A stretch of 64,000 bases of DNA, from contig JBEAVE010000034.1 in assembly GCA_041161065.1 (NCBI GenBank), positions 1-64,000 of the forward strand, read 5' to 3'. The notes below the pieces were generated by a model. It did not search any database. It was not told the DNA's origin and saw only the letters and a program-made list of their open reading frames with translations. Source of the DNA: DYRG01 sp041161065 (GTDB lineage: Bacteria > Pseudomonadota > Gammaproteobacteria > Beggiatoales > Beggiatoaceae). Below are positions 16,818 to 24,762 of this stretch, piece after piece (within the stretch, counting starts at the first letter, position 1; every line of letters begins with the position of its first letter). Made by a program: the position numbers and the translations under genes.

Positions 16818-17777
16818 TTATTTCACTCGCAAACAATGCACGCTAAAAAGGTTTTCTGCATCAGTCCAAACTCTAATGGGTTGAAACCCAACAACTTGAG
16901 CTAACGTCTGAAATTCATCAATGGTATATTTATAAGAACTCTCGGTATGAATGCTCTCGCCTTGATTAAAAGTAAAAGTCTGTTCATCGATATGTACTTT
17001 TTGAGAAACATAACTCATTAAGTGCATTTCTACACGTCCCAATTGTTCATTATAAAATGCGTGATGTTTGAAACAGGATAAATCAAAATTTGCCGATAAT
17101 TCTTGGTTAATTCGGTTAAGCAAATTGAGATTAAAAGCCGCCGTTATTCCCCTTGCATCGTTATAAGCATTATTTAAACACTGCGGGTCTTTTTTCATAT
17201 CCACACCAATGAGCAACGTGCTATTTGAACCTAGAAATTCAGCAATCCGTTTTAATAAGGCTTGTGCTTGAATGGGCTCAAAATTTCCAATGCTTGAACC
17301 CGGGAAAAAAGCCGCTTTCGGGGTGTTTTCTGGATTATAAGGCAAATGAAAATGATCAGAATAATCTGCGCACGTGGCGTGAATAGCTAAATGAGGATAA
17401 TCTTGGGCGAGGATTTGAGCAGATTTGAGCAAATGTGCTTTTGAAATATCAATTGGCATATAAGCAGCGGGTTGCAACGCATCGAGCAATACACGTATTT
17501 TTTGTGAACTCCCACTGCCTAATTCAATCAATAACGCATCTTTACCTAATAAACCTACCATTTCATTGCCATGTTCCTCTAAAATAGCAATTTCTGTGCG
17601 GGTAGGATAATATTCAGGTAATTCTGTAATTTGATCAAATAATTGTGAGCCATATTCATCATAGAAAAACTTAGGAGGAATGGCTTTAGGTTTTGAGAAC
17701 AAACCCGTTAAAACTTCCTCTTTAAGATTTGCAAAAGAAGGGTGAAGATCATAAAAAGAAATAGTCGAGGAATTCAT
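16818..17777 (-). CDS. egtD: L-histidine N-alpha-methyltransferase (EgtD)
   Basis: A 319-residue SAM-dependent enzyme that trimethylates histidine to hercynine, the first committed step of ergothioneine synthesis. Features: KAIPPKFFYDEYGSQLFDQI near the N-terminus, the SAM loop LIELGSGSSQKI, MPIDISKAHL, and FFPGSSIGNFEP, all characteristic of the EgtD family (DUF2260). The start is ATG 17777, overlapping the egtB stop as ATGA, so egtB-egtD is a translationally coupled pair. No egtA, egtC or egtE is next to it. The gene ends 176 bases before the Pat-like gene start, with no further ORF between. Confidence 0.92.
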   Translation of the reverse strand: MNSSTISFYDLHPSFANLKEEVLTGLFSKPKAIPPKFFYDEYGSQLFDQITELPEYYPTRTEIAILEEHGNEMVGLLGKDALLIELGSGSSQKIRVLLDALQPAAYMPIDISKAHLLKSAQILAQDYPHLAIHATCADYSDHFHLPYNPENTPKAAFFPGSSIGNFEPIQAQALLKRIAEFLGSNSTLLIGVDMKKDPQCLNNAYNDARGITAAFNLNLLNRINQELSANFDLSCFKHHAFYNEQLGRVEMHLMSYVSQKVHIDEQTFTFNQGESIHTESSYKYTIDEFQTLAQVVGFQPIRVWTDAENLFSVHCLRVK

Positions 17778-19069
17778 ACGCCCTCCGCTAATCGAAATCC
17801 TTTGAATTGCCAACGTTCATGAGGATAGAAAAAGTTTCGATAAGTTGGGCGCAGGTGATCGTTGGGTGTCACGCACGATCCGCCGCGCAGAACCATTTGA
17901 TTACACATGAATTTTCCGTTATATTCGCCCAATGCCCCCGCCTGCGGACGGTAATTGGGATAAGGCGTGTAAGGCGTTTGCGTCCATTCCCACACGTCGC
18001 CATACATTTGTAACAAACCAACTTTTTCCTCTGTTGCAATGGGGTGCAAGAAATCACTATTACGCAAATTTCCTTCTATTTTCAAATCCCGCCCAGCAAT
18101 CTCCCATTCTATTTCTGTCGGCAAACGTTTTTCTTTCCAAGTTGCAAACGCATCCGCTTCATAATAGCTCACATGACAAACGGGTTCACCTAAAACAACT
18201 GGACGCATTCCACCTAATGTCATTTGCCACCATTGATTATCGAGTTTCTCCCAATACAAAGGCGATTTCCAACCCATTTTATTAACGGTACTCCAACCAT
18301 CAGATAACCATAATTCTGGACGGTTATATCCTCCCGCTTCTATAAAGTCGATAAACTCTCCATTTGTAACCAATCTCGACGCTAATTTGAAAGGCGGTAG
18401 AAATACTTGATGGCGAGGCAATTCATTATCATAAGAGAAACCATTTCCTTCATAACCAATAAAATCTAAGCCCCCATTAAATTCAAACCATTTCAAATCG
18501 GGTGCAGTTTGACGATTTGAAATAGCTAAATCTTCCCGATAAGCGGGACGTAATGGATTAAAAGCTAGATTATATTTCAAATCCGTTAGCAATAATTCTT
18601 GGTGTTGTTGCTCATGATTTAATCCAATCATTAAACGGGTTGAAATATCGCGCCAGTGTTCTTCAGACGCGGTTTCAAACAATTGCGCCATTTGCTCATT
18701 CACATAAGCGCGATAGCGATAAACTTCTTTAACGGTGGGGCGGGATAATAAACCCCGTTGCGGGCGAGGAAAAAACTTACCGACTTGCTCATAATATGAA
18801 TTGAACAAATAACGAAATTTTGGGTGGAATTCTCGGTAGTTTTTAGCATAAATTTCTAAGATGAAAGTTTCATAAAACCATGTTACATGGGCTAAATTCC
18901 ATTTAACTGGGCTTGCTTCTTCAGTCGTTTGAATGAGGTAATCCTCTATTTCAAGCGGCTGACAAAGTTTCTCACTATCTTCGCGAACAACCGTAAATCG
19001 TTGAAATGCTTCTTGGCGAGAAAGAAAAGCGGGTGTTGAAACCCCATTTTTGTTGAAATAGCTTGACAT
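17774..19069 (-). CDS. egtB: Ergothioneine biosynthesis iron-dependent sulfoxide synthase (EgtB)
   Basis: A 431-residue two-domain protein. The N-terminal DinB-like four-helix domain provides the iron-binding histidine triad: H61 (LAHVTWFYE), H152 and H156 (GLNHEQQHQELL). The C-terminal formylglycine-generating-enzyme-like domain contains FLPPFKLASRLVTNGEFIDF, LPTEIEWEIAG and WEWTQTPY, and ends with VLRGGSCVTP and GFRLAEGV. EgtB oxidatively joins hercynine to a thiol donor (gamma-Glu-Cys or cysteine depending on subtype). With no egtA gamma-glutamyl-cysteine ligase adjacent, the donor cannot be told. It is coupled to egtD. Confidence 0.92.
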   Translation of the reverse strand: MSSYFNKNGVSTPAFLSRQEAFQRFTVVREDSEKLCQPLEIEDYLIQTTEEASPVKWNLAHVTWFYETFILEIYAKNYREFHPKFRYLFNSYYEQVGKFFPRPQRGLLSRPTVKEVYRYRAYVNEQMAQLFETASEEHWRDISTRLMIGLNHEQQHQELLLTDLKYNLAFNPLRPAYREDLAISNRQTAPDLKWFEFNGGLDFIGYEGNGFSYDNELPRHQVFLPPFKLASRLVTNGEFIDFIEAGGYNRPELWLSDGWSTVNKMGWKSPLYWEKLDNQWWQMTLGGMRPVVLGEPVCHVSYYEADAFATWKEKRLPTEIEWEIAGRDLKIEGNLRNSDFLHPIATEEKVGLLQMYGDVWEWTQTPYTPYPNYRPQAGALGEYNGKFMCNQMVLRGGSCVTPNDHLRPTYRNFFYPHERWQFKGFRLAEGV

Positions 19070-19165
19070 ATATTTCTATCTCCTAATTTTCTCCAAGCGT
19101 TGATGGTAACGTTAATTTTGGAATAATTCAAGAAATAAAAAAGTAGATGCCTTTTCTTCCCATTA

Positions 19166-20332
19166 TCAATCGCGGGATATTAAGCCTTTACGGTAATATT
19201 CGGCGGCTTGATTTGTTTCACCTAATTGGCTCATCAAATCCCCAAAACTCAAATAGGTTGCTGGTAAGGGTTTAGAAAGCAAAGAAGCCTCTAAATATTG
19301 CTGTGCTTTTCCCCACAAACGATTACGCATCGACAAACGTCCTAAAGCTAATAACAAATAGGGTTCTTTCTCACGTCCTTTCAACCAACTTTCGGCGCGA
19401 TTTAATTGCTGAGCGGCATTACTCACCCCTAAATCTGCATAAAGCAACACCAAATGTCCATCCCATTGTTGCTTTAAGGCTTCATTAAGCAATTGCTCTG
19501 CTTGTTCAAATAAACCTTGTTGAATAAATTGCTCTGCACCTATTCGAGCAACGGTAGATTGCAAACGTAAAGGTTTTGGTAATTTTTCCCAGGCAGTTGT
19601 TAAGGCTGCTGCGCTTTGATGTCCAGCCTGTTCCAATAGCCCTTGCGCGCAACGATTTTCTAATGTTTGAAATGCCGATGTTGAAATCGCATGACGTTTG
19701 CGTAAGTCGGGTAAGATTTGCCAAATGGCTTGCCAATTTTCTAAGGTTTGATAGGCTTGAATTAACAGTTGTAAAACTCGCGGACTTTTTGGAATTTGCT
19801 CTCTCAATTGCACTAAAGAAGCGAGAGCAACATTGGTTTGTCCATCAAGCATTTGAAATTCAGCTTGTGCTAATAACACACTGATTCGATAGTCATTTGG
19901 GACAGATTCAAAGGCACGATCCAAATAAGTATCTCGTTGTGCGCGATCATGACGGTGTTGTGCTGCATAAGCGGCTGATAAATAATGTAAATATTGAGGA
20001 TAGGTGCGCAATAATTGGCGTTCTGCTTCTTGCCAAAAACCTTGCAATAGCGCGTTAAGTCCTTGTTGTAAGGCGATTTGTGCCCGTCCGCGCATTCGAG
20101 TTTGACGATTCAAATGCCAACGTTCGGGAAATCGCCAAAGCGCGGTCGCCGCTCGCATAACAAAATAAATCAATCCAAAACCGCAAATTGAAATCACTAG
20201 AAATACCGTTAAACTCATTTCTAGCGTCCATGCGCCGCGTCCAATCACGACAAATCCCGTATCTTGTTGTGCAAATAGAGCAAATCCTACCGCTGCACTT
20301 AAAATCATTCCTAAGCTAATTAACCATTTCAT
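19166..20332 (-). CDS. hemY: HemY-like membrane TPR protein
   Basis: 388 residues. Two N-terminal hydrophobic helices (about residues 4-20 and 38-60) are followed by a TPR-rich region (NALLQGFWQEAERQL, YLDRAFESVPNDY, and C-terminal repeats to YYRKGL). This matches HemY_N proteins found downstream of hemX in many gammaproteobacteria. It is not a protoporphyrinogen oxidase despite the symbol. Its biochemical role is uncertain; a role in organising haem-pathway enzymes at the membrane has been proposed. It overlaps the hemX stop by ATGA and is last of the hemD-hemX-hemY unit. Confidence 0.88.
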   Translation of the reverse strand: MKWLISLGMILSAAVGFALFAQQDTGFVVIGRGAWTLEMSLTVFLVISICGFGLIYFVMRAATALWRFPERWHLNRQTRMRGRAQIALQQGLNALLQGFWQEAERQLLRTYPQYLHYLSAAYAAQHRHDRAQRDTYLDRAFESVPNDYRISVLLAQAEFQMLDGQTNVALASLVQLREQIPKSPRVLQLLIQAYQTLENWQAIWQILPDLRKRHAISTSAFQTLENRCAQGLLEQAGHQSAAALTTAWEKLPKPLRLQSTVARIGAEQFIQQGLFEQAEQLLNEALKQQWDGHLVLLYADLGVSNAAQQLNRAESWLKGREKEPYLLLALGRLSMRNRLWGKAQQYLEASLLSKPLPATYLSFGDLMSQLGETNQAAEYYRKGLISRD

Positions 20333-21441
20333 GGCGTTGCCTGCGTTTCTAAGTTAGGAGTGGGGGCTAAATCGGCACTTATTTTTTGCAAAGCCACTAA
20401 AGATTGTGAAATATCAGGCAAGGTTGGAATGAGTTGAAGAGTTTGCATATTTTTTAATTCAACTAACAAATTAGACACTTGATTATCTTGTTGATCATAA
20501 TAATGTTTTACCCAATCTTCGAGGTCTTTTAATTCTTGATGAAATAAGGTTGTTTGTCGAGCTAATAACAAAGTTTTGGCGTTTTCTAATTTTAGGCGTA
20601 ACATATCCGAAATCAAACCCCGTTGTTCTATCGAAAGTAATCCACTTTCTAACTGCGAATTGTAACGAATTGTCACCAATTTTTGTAATTCCAGCCAAAC
20701 CCGTTGTCCTATATCTGACCAATCATTTGTATTAGGGTTTTCTGATTTCTGGGAGGGTGGGTTTTCTTTAGTGGGTAATCCTTGCAAACCTTGTAATAAG
20801 GGTAAATTAGTTGTTTGGCGCGAGAAAAGCCCTAATTTTAAGACTATTCCAGAAATATCGGGGATTTTAATTTGACTTAATGCTTGCAAATCTTTGCTCA
20901 CTTGTTCTCTCACGCTGAGAAATAAAGGACCCGCTTTTTGTAATCGTTCATCGGCAGCTTTTAAAGCTAATAAAGCGGTTTCAATATCGTGTTCTAAACG
21001 TAGCCGTTGTTGAGCAACTTGTAATAAATAATTAACTTCTGCAATGCTCCATTCTTCTGCATCGCCGCTTTTGCGGGTGCGTTGATAAAGGGTTTTGTAA
21101 GCGGTTGTTAATTGCTGTTGTTGGGTTTCAACTTGTTGCAAGCGTTGTTGATATTGTGTTTGCTGTTCAACATCGCGTTTAATGGTTTGTAATTGTTGTT
21201 CTAATTGTTGTAATTGTGCGGTAGAAACTTGGGTTTGATCGGTGAGAGTTTGTTTAGTTTGTTGCAATAATTGCCACAATTGAAACACACTAATGCCACC
21301 ACTCATAACAATAATCAATAAAATTAGAGCAACCCATTTACCGCCACGTGATTTAGGAGGATTTGAAATTGGGGGAACAACGTTGGAAGAAACCATTTCT
21401 GGCGGTGGAGAAACTATATCGGAAGAATGTTCGTCAGTCAT
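20329..21441 (-). CDS. hemX: HemX-like membrane protein
   Basis: 370 residues. A proline-rich cytoplasmic tail precedes one membrane helix (about 34-55, KWVALILLIIVMSGGI). A Gln-rich coiled coil follows (about 57-115, repeated QLQQLEQQL-type heptads), then the HemX domain (EEWSIAEVNYLLQVAQQRL; VWLELQKLVTIRYN). It is often mis-labelled uroporphyrin-III methyltransferase, but no SAM-binding motif is present. It is coupled at both ends by ATGA overlaps with hemD upstream and hemY downstream, as in the enterobacterial order. The precise function is unknown. Confidence 0.9.
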   Translation of the reverse strand: MTDEHSSDIVSPPPEMVSSNVVPPISNPPKSRGGKWVALILLIIVMSGGISVFQLWQLLQQTKQTLTDQTQVSTAQLQQLEQQLQTIKRDVEQQTQYQQRLQQVETQQQQLTTAYKTLYQRTRKSGDAEEWSIAEVNYLLQVAQQRLRLEHDIETALLALKAADERLQKAGPLFLSVREQVSKDLQALSQIKIPDISGIVLKLGLFSRQTTNLPLLQGLQGLPTKENPPSQKSENPNTNDWSDIGQRVWLELQKLVTIRYNSQLESGLLSIEQRGLISDMLRLKLENAKTLLLARQTTLFHQELKDLEDWVKHYYDQQDNQVSNLLVELKNMQTLQLIPTLPDISQSLVALQKISADLAPTPNLETQATP

Positions 21442-22157
21442 ATTAAATTTACCAAAGTAATCAAAGCATTAAAAAGACCCGTATCATCAGCTTGTGGCGC
21501 GACCACGCAACGCGCTGTAATGCCGCGCAAACGGGCAATATCCGCAAGGCGCGGGCTAATCACCACCAGCGGTTTGGCGCGCAACCACGCCGCATTGCCT
21601 AACATTATAAACAAATTCTCCAGTGTTTCACCGCTGCTGATTACAATGCAATCGACCTTTTCTATGTCGGGTGGTAAAACGATATTTGGAATAATTCGTT
21701 GATAAACCGCAATTTTTTTAACGTTTGCGCCGCGTTGTTGTAATGTTTCAATTAATGTTTCGCGTCCGCCTTCGCCGCTAAAAATCGCAATATTTTTATT
21801 TTTAACGGTTTGAAATATCGGCATTTCCAACAGTCCTTCGCTGGTGAAATTGTGCGGTGGATATAAAATTTTCCCATATTTTTCTAAGGCTTGCGCAGTT
21901 TTTTGCCCGACGGCAGCCAATTGCAAGGAATTAGGGATTTGTTTGAGAAAGGTTTTTGAATAAGAAACGGCATTAGAACTCGTCCAAATGGCGATTTCAA
22001 TCATTTGAGGATCAGGAAAACACGGAGAAATCGTGGGCGGCGCAATTTCTAAGGTAGGAAAACGGATAGGAATTCCTCCGTTTTCTTCAATCATTTGACA
22101 TAAATTATCCGCTTGTTTAGCGGGGCGTGTAATTAAAATCCGCCGTCCTTGCAACAT
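21438..22157 (-). CDS. hemD: Uroporphyrinogen-III synthase (HemD)
   Basis: About 239 residues. HemD cyclises hydroxymethylbilane to uroporphyrinogen III with D-ring inversion. The pattern is that of this weakly conserved family: ILITRPAKQADNLCQMIEENGG at the start, WTSSNAVSY, AVGQKTAQAL, FTSEGLL, and SGEGGRETL/CIVISSGETLENL. The start is placed at ATG 22157 (MLQGRRILITRP), with GGAGAGG upstream; ATGs up to 42 bases earlier are possible. It is first in hemD-hemX-hemY. hemC, which usually precedes it, is replaced here by the toxin-antitoxin island. Confidence 0.92.
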   Translation of the reverse strand: MLQGRRILITRPAKQADNLCQMIEENGGIPIRFPTLEIAPPTISPCFPDPQMIEIAIWTSSNAVSYSKTFLKQIPNSLQLAAVGQKTAQALEKYGKILYPPHNFTSEGLLEMPIFQTVKNKNIAIFSGEGGRETLIETLQQRGANVKKIAVYQRIIPNIVLPPDIEKVDCIVISSGETLENLFIMLGNAAWLRAKPLVVISPRLADIARLRGITARCVVAPQADDTGLFNALITLVNLI

Positions 22158-22219
22158 CTTTTCATTTCCTCTCCGGATCATATCAAATTTTCTCATCAAA
22201 CTAATTGCTCAAAATGTAT

Positions 22220-22297
22220 TTAAAAGTTTATAGCATAACGATTAATGGCTTCAATGGCTTCTAAAATATCGTAAAGCCGTTGCTCATCTAATCTCAT
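22220..22297 (-). pseudogene. HEPN (HepT-like) toxin, truncated after 25 codons
   Basis: ATG at 22297 overlaps the stop of the MNT antitoxin gene as ATGA, the normal HepT/MntA coupling. The 25 residues (RLDEQRLYDILEAIEAINRY) match the first helix of DUF86/HEPN toxins. A TAA then ends the frame just before hemD, and no RNxxxH catalytic segment follows. The toxin is gone while its antitoxin remains. Confidence 0.65.
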
Positions 22298-22587
22298 AAA
22301 AATACCGCTTCTTTTAATACTTGCTCACGAAAACGAGGAGGCATTGCTTGTTCATCAACAATATCAACTTTGCAATGTAATAAATCTTGCAAATCCATTA
22401 ATAATCCTCCTTGATCAAATAAGCTGCATTGTTCTTCAAATTCAACTAAAAAATCTATATCACTATTAGATTGCATTTCTCCGCGTGCTAATGAACCAAA
22501 TATTCGAATATTGTGCGCACCATATTTTTTAGCTAAATCAACGATTTGTGATTTATAAGCATCTCGAAATTCTTGTAATGTTTTCAT
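22294..22587 (-). CDS. MNT-type nucleotidyltransferase antitoxin (MntA-like)
   Basis: A 97-residue minimal nucleotidyltransferase. The GS-x10-D-x-D motif is intact: IFGSLARGEMQSNSDIDFLVEF. In known HEPN-MNT pairs the MNT protein neutralises the HEPN RNase, by direct binding or by AMPylating it. Its HEPN partner directly downstream is reduced to 25 codons, so this is an orphan antitoxin. The upstream leader begins with an IS-end-like GGTAGTGATCA sequence at 22628. Confidence 0.85.
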   Translation of the reverse strand: MKTLQEFRDAYKSQIVDLAKKYGAHNIRIFGSLARGEMQSNSDIDFLVEFEEQCSLFDQGGLLMDLQDLLHCKVDIVDEQAMPPRFREQVLKEAVFL

Positions 22588-22623
22588 ATAGTTACCTATT
22601 TTATTAGCATCTCTTACTGATCA

Positions 22624-22698
22624 CTACCATTTTTCATTATCACTTTCCATTGCAGCATAAAGCCATAAATTAGAATCAATAAAAACCTTATTGTTCAT
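22624..22698 (-). pseudogene. PIN-domain toxin, truncated copy
   Basis: The first 23 codons are nearly identical to the intact PIN gene at 24990-25403 (one substitution, Val for Ile at residue 5, in NNKVFIDSNLWLYAAM). Identity stops abruptly after NEK, exactly where a GGTAGTGATCA sequence begins at 22628. The nuclease core beyond the first Asp is lost. The break looks like the work of a mobile-element end. Confidence 0.75.
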
Positions 22699-22885
22699 AA
22701 ATTTCATCACGGGTAAATGGTGTTGTATTTGATAATTTACGAGGAAAAATAGCGTCTATTTTTGATGTTTTATGATTAGTTTCTATTTTTGTATAACGTT
22801 GTTTAAGAAACAAATAAAAATCATAAAGCTCAATTTGAGCATTTTCAGGTAATATAGATATATCAAATTGGGTTATATTTATCAT
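22688..22885 (-). CDS. Antitoxin of a PIN toxin, second copy
   Basis: 65 residues, starting at ATG 22885 with a GGAG ribosome site. It differs at four positions from the antitoxin at 25393-25590, so the two modules are recent duplicates. The protein is small and acidic/aromatic (ENAQIELYDFYLFLKQRY) with a C-terminal tail IFPRKLSN..PFTRDEIYEQ, typical of small VapB/DUF2281-type antitoxins. Its PIN partner downstream is truncated. Confidence 0.75.
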   Translation of the reverse strand: MINITQFDISILPENAQIELYDFYLFLKQRYTKIETNHKTSKIDAIFPRKLSNTTPFTRDEIYEQ

Positions 22886-22924
22886 ATTTTTCTCCAAAAC
22901 AAATGATGCGGTTTGTGCCTCTTT

Positions 22925-23140
22925 TTACGGGTTAGTTTCAAATAAGGGTTGTTTAACTTGATCTAAAGTAAGCCATTGAGGGTTTTGTTGTTTGATCTTT
23001 TGTATATGCAAATAATCAAGATAATCTTGTAATTTCTCTGTATTTGAAAGTAATTCTTTTAAAGAAAGATATTCTTCAAAATCAATAACCGTAAATTTTG
23101 ATTTACCTTGTTCAGTAATAATTTGTACGTTTTACAACAT
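22925..23140 (-). pseudogene. Phd/YefM-like antitoxin with a nonsense codon at position 3
   Basis: The frame starts ATG-TTG-TAA at 23140, then continues without interruption for 68 codons (VQIITEQGKSKFTVIDFEEY, ending VKQPLFETNP). The TAA at 23132-23134 is the only fault. No ATG, GTG or TTG follows soon enough to rescue the N-terminal DNA-binding part. It lies 17 bases downstream of a frameshifted RelE toxin, so both halves of this module are broken. Confidence 0.65.
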
Positions 23141-23157
23141 GGTTTTGTCCTCTAAAT

Positions 23158-23416
23158 TTAGTAAGTCTTATCGCGTCTTAAAATATCAATAATATCAACG
23201 ATTTTTATCTTGTCATCTTTTTCAAAGAAAACTCGATAATTCCCAACTCTTAAACGATAAGAAATATCAAAATTCACTAATTTTTTTACATTACTTTTCT
23301 CTAAAGGGTTTAATGCTAATTTTTCAATTTGTTCGATAATTCTTATCTGATCTTTTTTTAGGATAGCTTTTAAGATTTGCAAGTGCAATCTCTATAAATT
23401 TTAAACTATAAGCCAC
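23158..23416 (-). pseudogene. RelE/ParE-family toxin with a 1-nt frameshift in an A7 run
   Basis: A GTG start at 23416, with AAAGGA upstream, opens a RelE-like N-terminus (AYSLKFIEIALANLKSYPKK). The matching C-terminal half (DQIRIIEQIEKLALNP, YRLRVGNYRVFFE, DILRRDKTY) is in the +1 frame. The join is at seven consecutive A on the minus strand (23353-23359). Removing one A gives a complete toxin of about 85 residues. It is either a pseudogene, a sequencing error, or a site of transcriptional slippage. A TTG at 23388 could start only the C-terminal part. Confidence 0.75.
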
Positions 23417-23488
23417 AATAAAAATCCTTTGGTTAATTTTCTAGTTTCTATACGCTGGTAAGGTTTATATTGCATTGCGCCTTACGGG

Positions 23489-23827
23489 TTAAGAGTTATT
23501 TTTTAATTGTTTTAATGCGAATAATAATTCAGGAATATCTGTTTGTATAACACTCCACAATATATCATTGTCCAACCCTAAGTAAGCATGAATCAAACGA
23601 TTACGCAGAGCAATAATTTGTCGTCAAGAAATATATGAATAATTAATACGAATTTCTAAGGGAATATGTGTAGCTGCTTCACCAATTAATTCTAAATTGC
23701 GTAATGTTGCATCAGAAACAAGAGAGTTTAATTCAAATTCAGTTTGATCTAGTTTTTCAGTATAAGATAACACTTTCTCACTAAATGCTATCATATCATC
23801 GATATAAAATAACCATTCACGCGACAT
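23489..23827 (-). pseudogene. HepT-like HEPN toxin with an internal TGA
   Basis: Frame of 113 codons with one in-frame TGA at 23624-23626. Upstream: YIDDMIAFSEKVLSYT and DATLRNLELIGEAATHIP, a normal DUF86/HEPN body. Downstream: RQIIALRNRLIHAYLGLDN, which holds the catalytic RNxxxH motif. In homologues the residue before RQI is usually Trp, so the mutation is probably TGG to TGA. As it stands the product lacks the RNase motif. The gene overlaps the MNT antitoxin stop by 11 bases. Confidence 0.75.
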
Positions 23828-24122
23828 AAATTAATTCTTTTTCTATGTGAGGACGTAATTCTTTGCGTAAAGATTTGTCGGTTACTAAATCGATTGATTT
23901 TCCTAATAAATCTTCTAAATAAAATTGTAGACCAAAATAATCTTTTGAGGTAGGTATTTTTTCAAAACTTACTAAAATATCAACATCGCTATGTTCTGTT
24001 GCTTCTTCTCGAGCAGTTGAACCAAAGATCGCAAGTTTTGTAACGCCAAATTGTTTAAATATTGCTTGATTTTGTTGCAATAGATTTAGGATTTTTTCTT
24101 TTTCAGTTTTATTAGCCTTCAT
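23817..24122 (-). CDS. MNT-type nucleotidyltransferase antitoxin
   Basis: 101 residues from ATG 24122 (AGGAAAAAGAG ribosome site). The nucleotidyltransferase motif is intact: IFGSTAREEATEHSDVDILVSF. The C-terminus EDLLGKSIDLVTDKSLRKELRPHIEKELIYV is typical of MntA-type antitoxins. It is the partner of the overlapping HEPN gene downstream, which carries a nonsense codon. A near-perfect leader hairpin lies just upstream. Confidence 0.85.
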   Translation of the reverse strand: MKANKTEKEKILNLLQQNQAIFKQFGVTKLAIFGSTAREEATEHSDVDILVSFEKIPTSKDYFGLQFYLEDLLGKSIDLVTDKSLRKELRPHIEKELIYVA

Positions 24123-24147
24123 ACTCTTTTTCCTGTTAGAAATAAAT

Positions 24148-24167
24148 GATGCGGTTTTCACCGCATC
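24148..24167. repeat. Leader hairpin repeat, copy 1
   Basis: Perfect 8-bp stem GATGCGGT/ACCGCATC with a 4-nt loop (GAAA on the transcribed minus strand). It sits between the stop of the upstream small gene and the MNT start, preceded on the minus strand by TAACCTATAA, like the other copies. Confidence 0.6.
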
Positions 24168-24191
24168 TTATAGGTTAGAATTAAATAATGA

Positions 24192-24428
24192 TCATTTTGA
24201 ATAAACCGATGTTTTAAATCCTTTTTCTATATCAGCAAGAAAAGCTGCTGAATAATCTTTCATAGATAAAGTGCGCATAGTTTCCTCTAAAGGAAGTGTT
24301 TGATTATATTCTTCTAAAATAATAGTATTTTTTCTAATAATCACCTCAGCATTTCGTTCAAAAAATCTAACCACTTCGGTTAATTCATGATTGATTTCAT
24401 TTTCTACAACATTTAAAACTACTTGCAT
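24192..24428 (-). CDS. Small orphan antitoxin-like protein
   Basis: 78 residues from ATG 24428 with GAGGAAAA upstream. The sequence (EINHELTEVVRFFERNAEVIIRKNTIILEEY, then AAFLADIEKGFKTS) resembles small antitoxins that pair with RelE-type toxins, but the family is not recognised with certainty. It lies between two modules, downstream of the frameshifted RelE gene and upstream of the MNT/HEPN pair, and has no toxin frame of its own next to it. Confidence 0.55.
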   Translation of the reverse strand: MQVVLNVVENEINHELTEVVRFFERNAEVIIRKNTIILEEYNQTLPLEETMRTLSMKDYSAAFLADIEKGFKTSVYSK

Positions 24429-24462
24429 AATATTTTCCTCAAAAAAGTAATCGGCAAAAAAT

Positions 24463-24482
24463 GATGCAGTTTGCAGCGCATC
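24463..24482. repeat. Leader hairpin repeat, copy 2
   Basis: GATGC at 24463-24467 and GCATC at 24478-24482 flank a partly paired loop. On the minus strand it is preceded by TAACCCATAA and followed by ATTTTTT, the same arrangement as copies 1 and 3, and lies directly before the orphan antitoxin-like gene. Confidence 0.5.
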
Positions 24483-24489
24483 TTATGGG

Positions 24490-24761
24490 TTATGGAAAGT
24501 AACGATATATTTCTTTTCTGTGCATAACTGTCTGAATTATGATTGTATTGTTGTTTTCTAATTTTAAGCCAATTCGATATAAACCAAATCTTGCCTCTTA
24601 TAATATCCGTCATATCCTTGCATTTTCTCAATGTTACCAACCTGATGAATGGAGTTGTATTTTGGCAGCTCTTCAAATACAAAATATTCTATTTTTGATT
24701 TTATATCAATAGGCAATTTTGCAAGATTTTTTAAAAAACTTCTTTTAAAAAGGACTTGCAT
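24490..24761 (-). pseudogene. RelE-family toxin with a 2-nt insertion
   Basis: The N-terminus is normal (LFKRSFLKNLAKLPIDIKS, KMQGYDGYYK). The frame then shifts, and a typical RelE C-terminus (RFGLYRIGLKLENNNTII, MHRKEIYRYFP) follows in another frame to a TAA at 24490-24492. The break reads AAGAGGCAAGA on the minus strand. Deleting one of the AG repeats restores a ~90-residue toxin, so a 2-nt duplication is the likely lesion. The antitoxin immediately upstream is intact. Confidence 0.75.
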
Positions 24762-24762
24762 T

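Noticed and set aside
20329..21441. hemX as uroporphyrinogen-III C-methyltransferase
   Set aside because: No SAM-binding or methyltransferase motif is present; the protein is a membrane anchor plus coiled coil plus HemX domain.
24419..24682. A separate 87-codon gene in the RelE region
   Set aside because: It is the third frame of the broken RelE gene and has no family signal, whereas the two other frames give the toxin halves.
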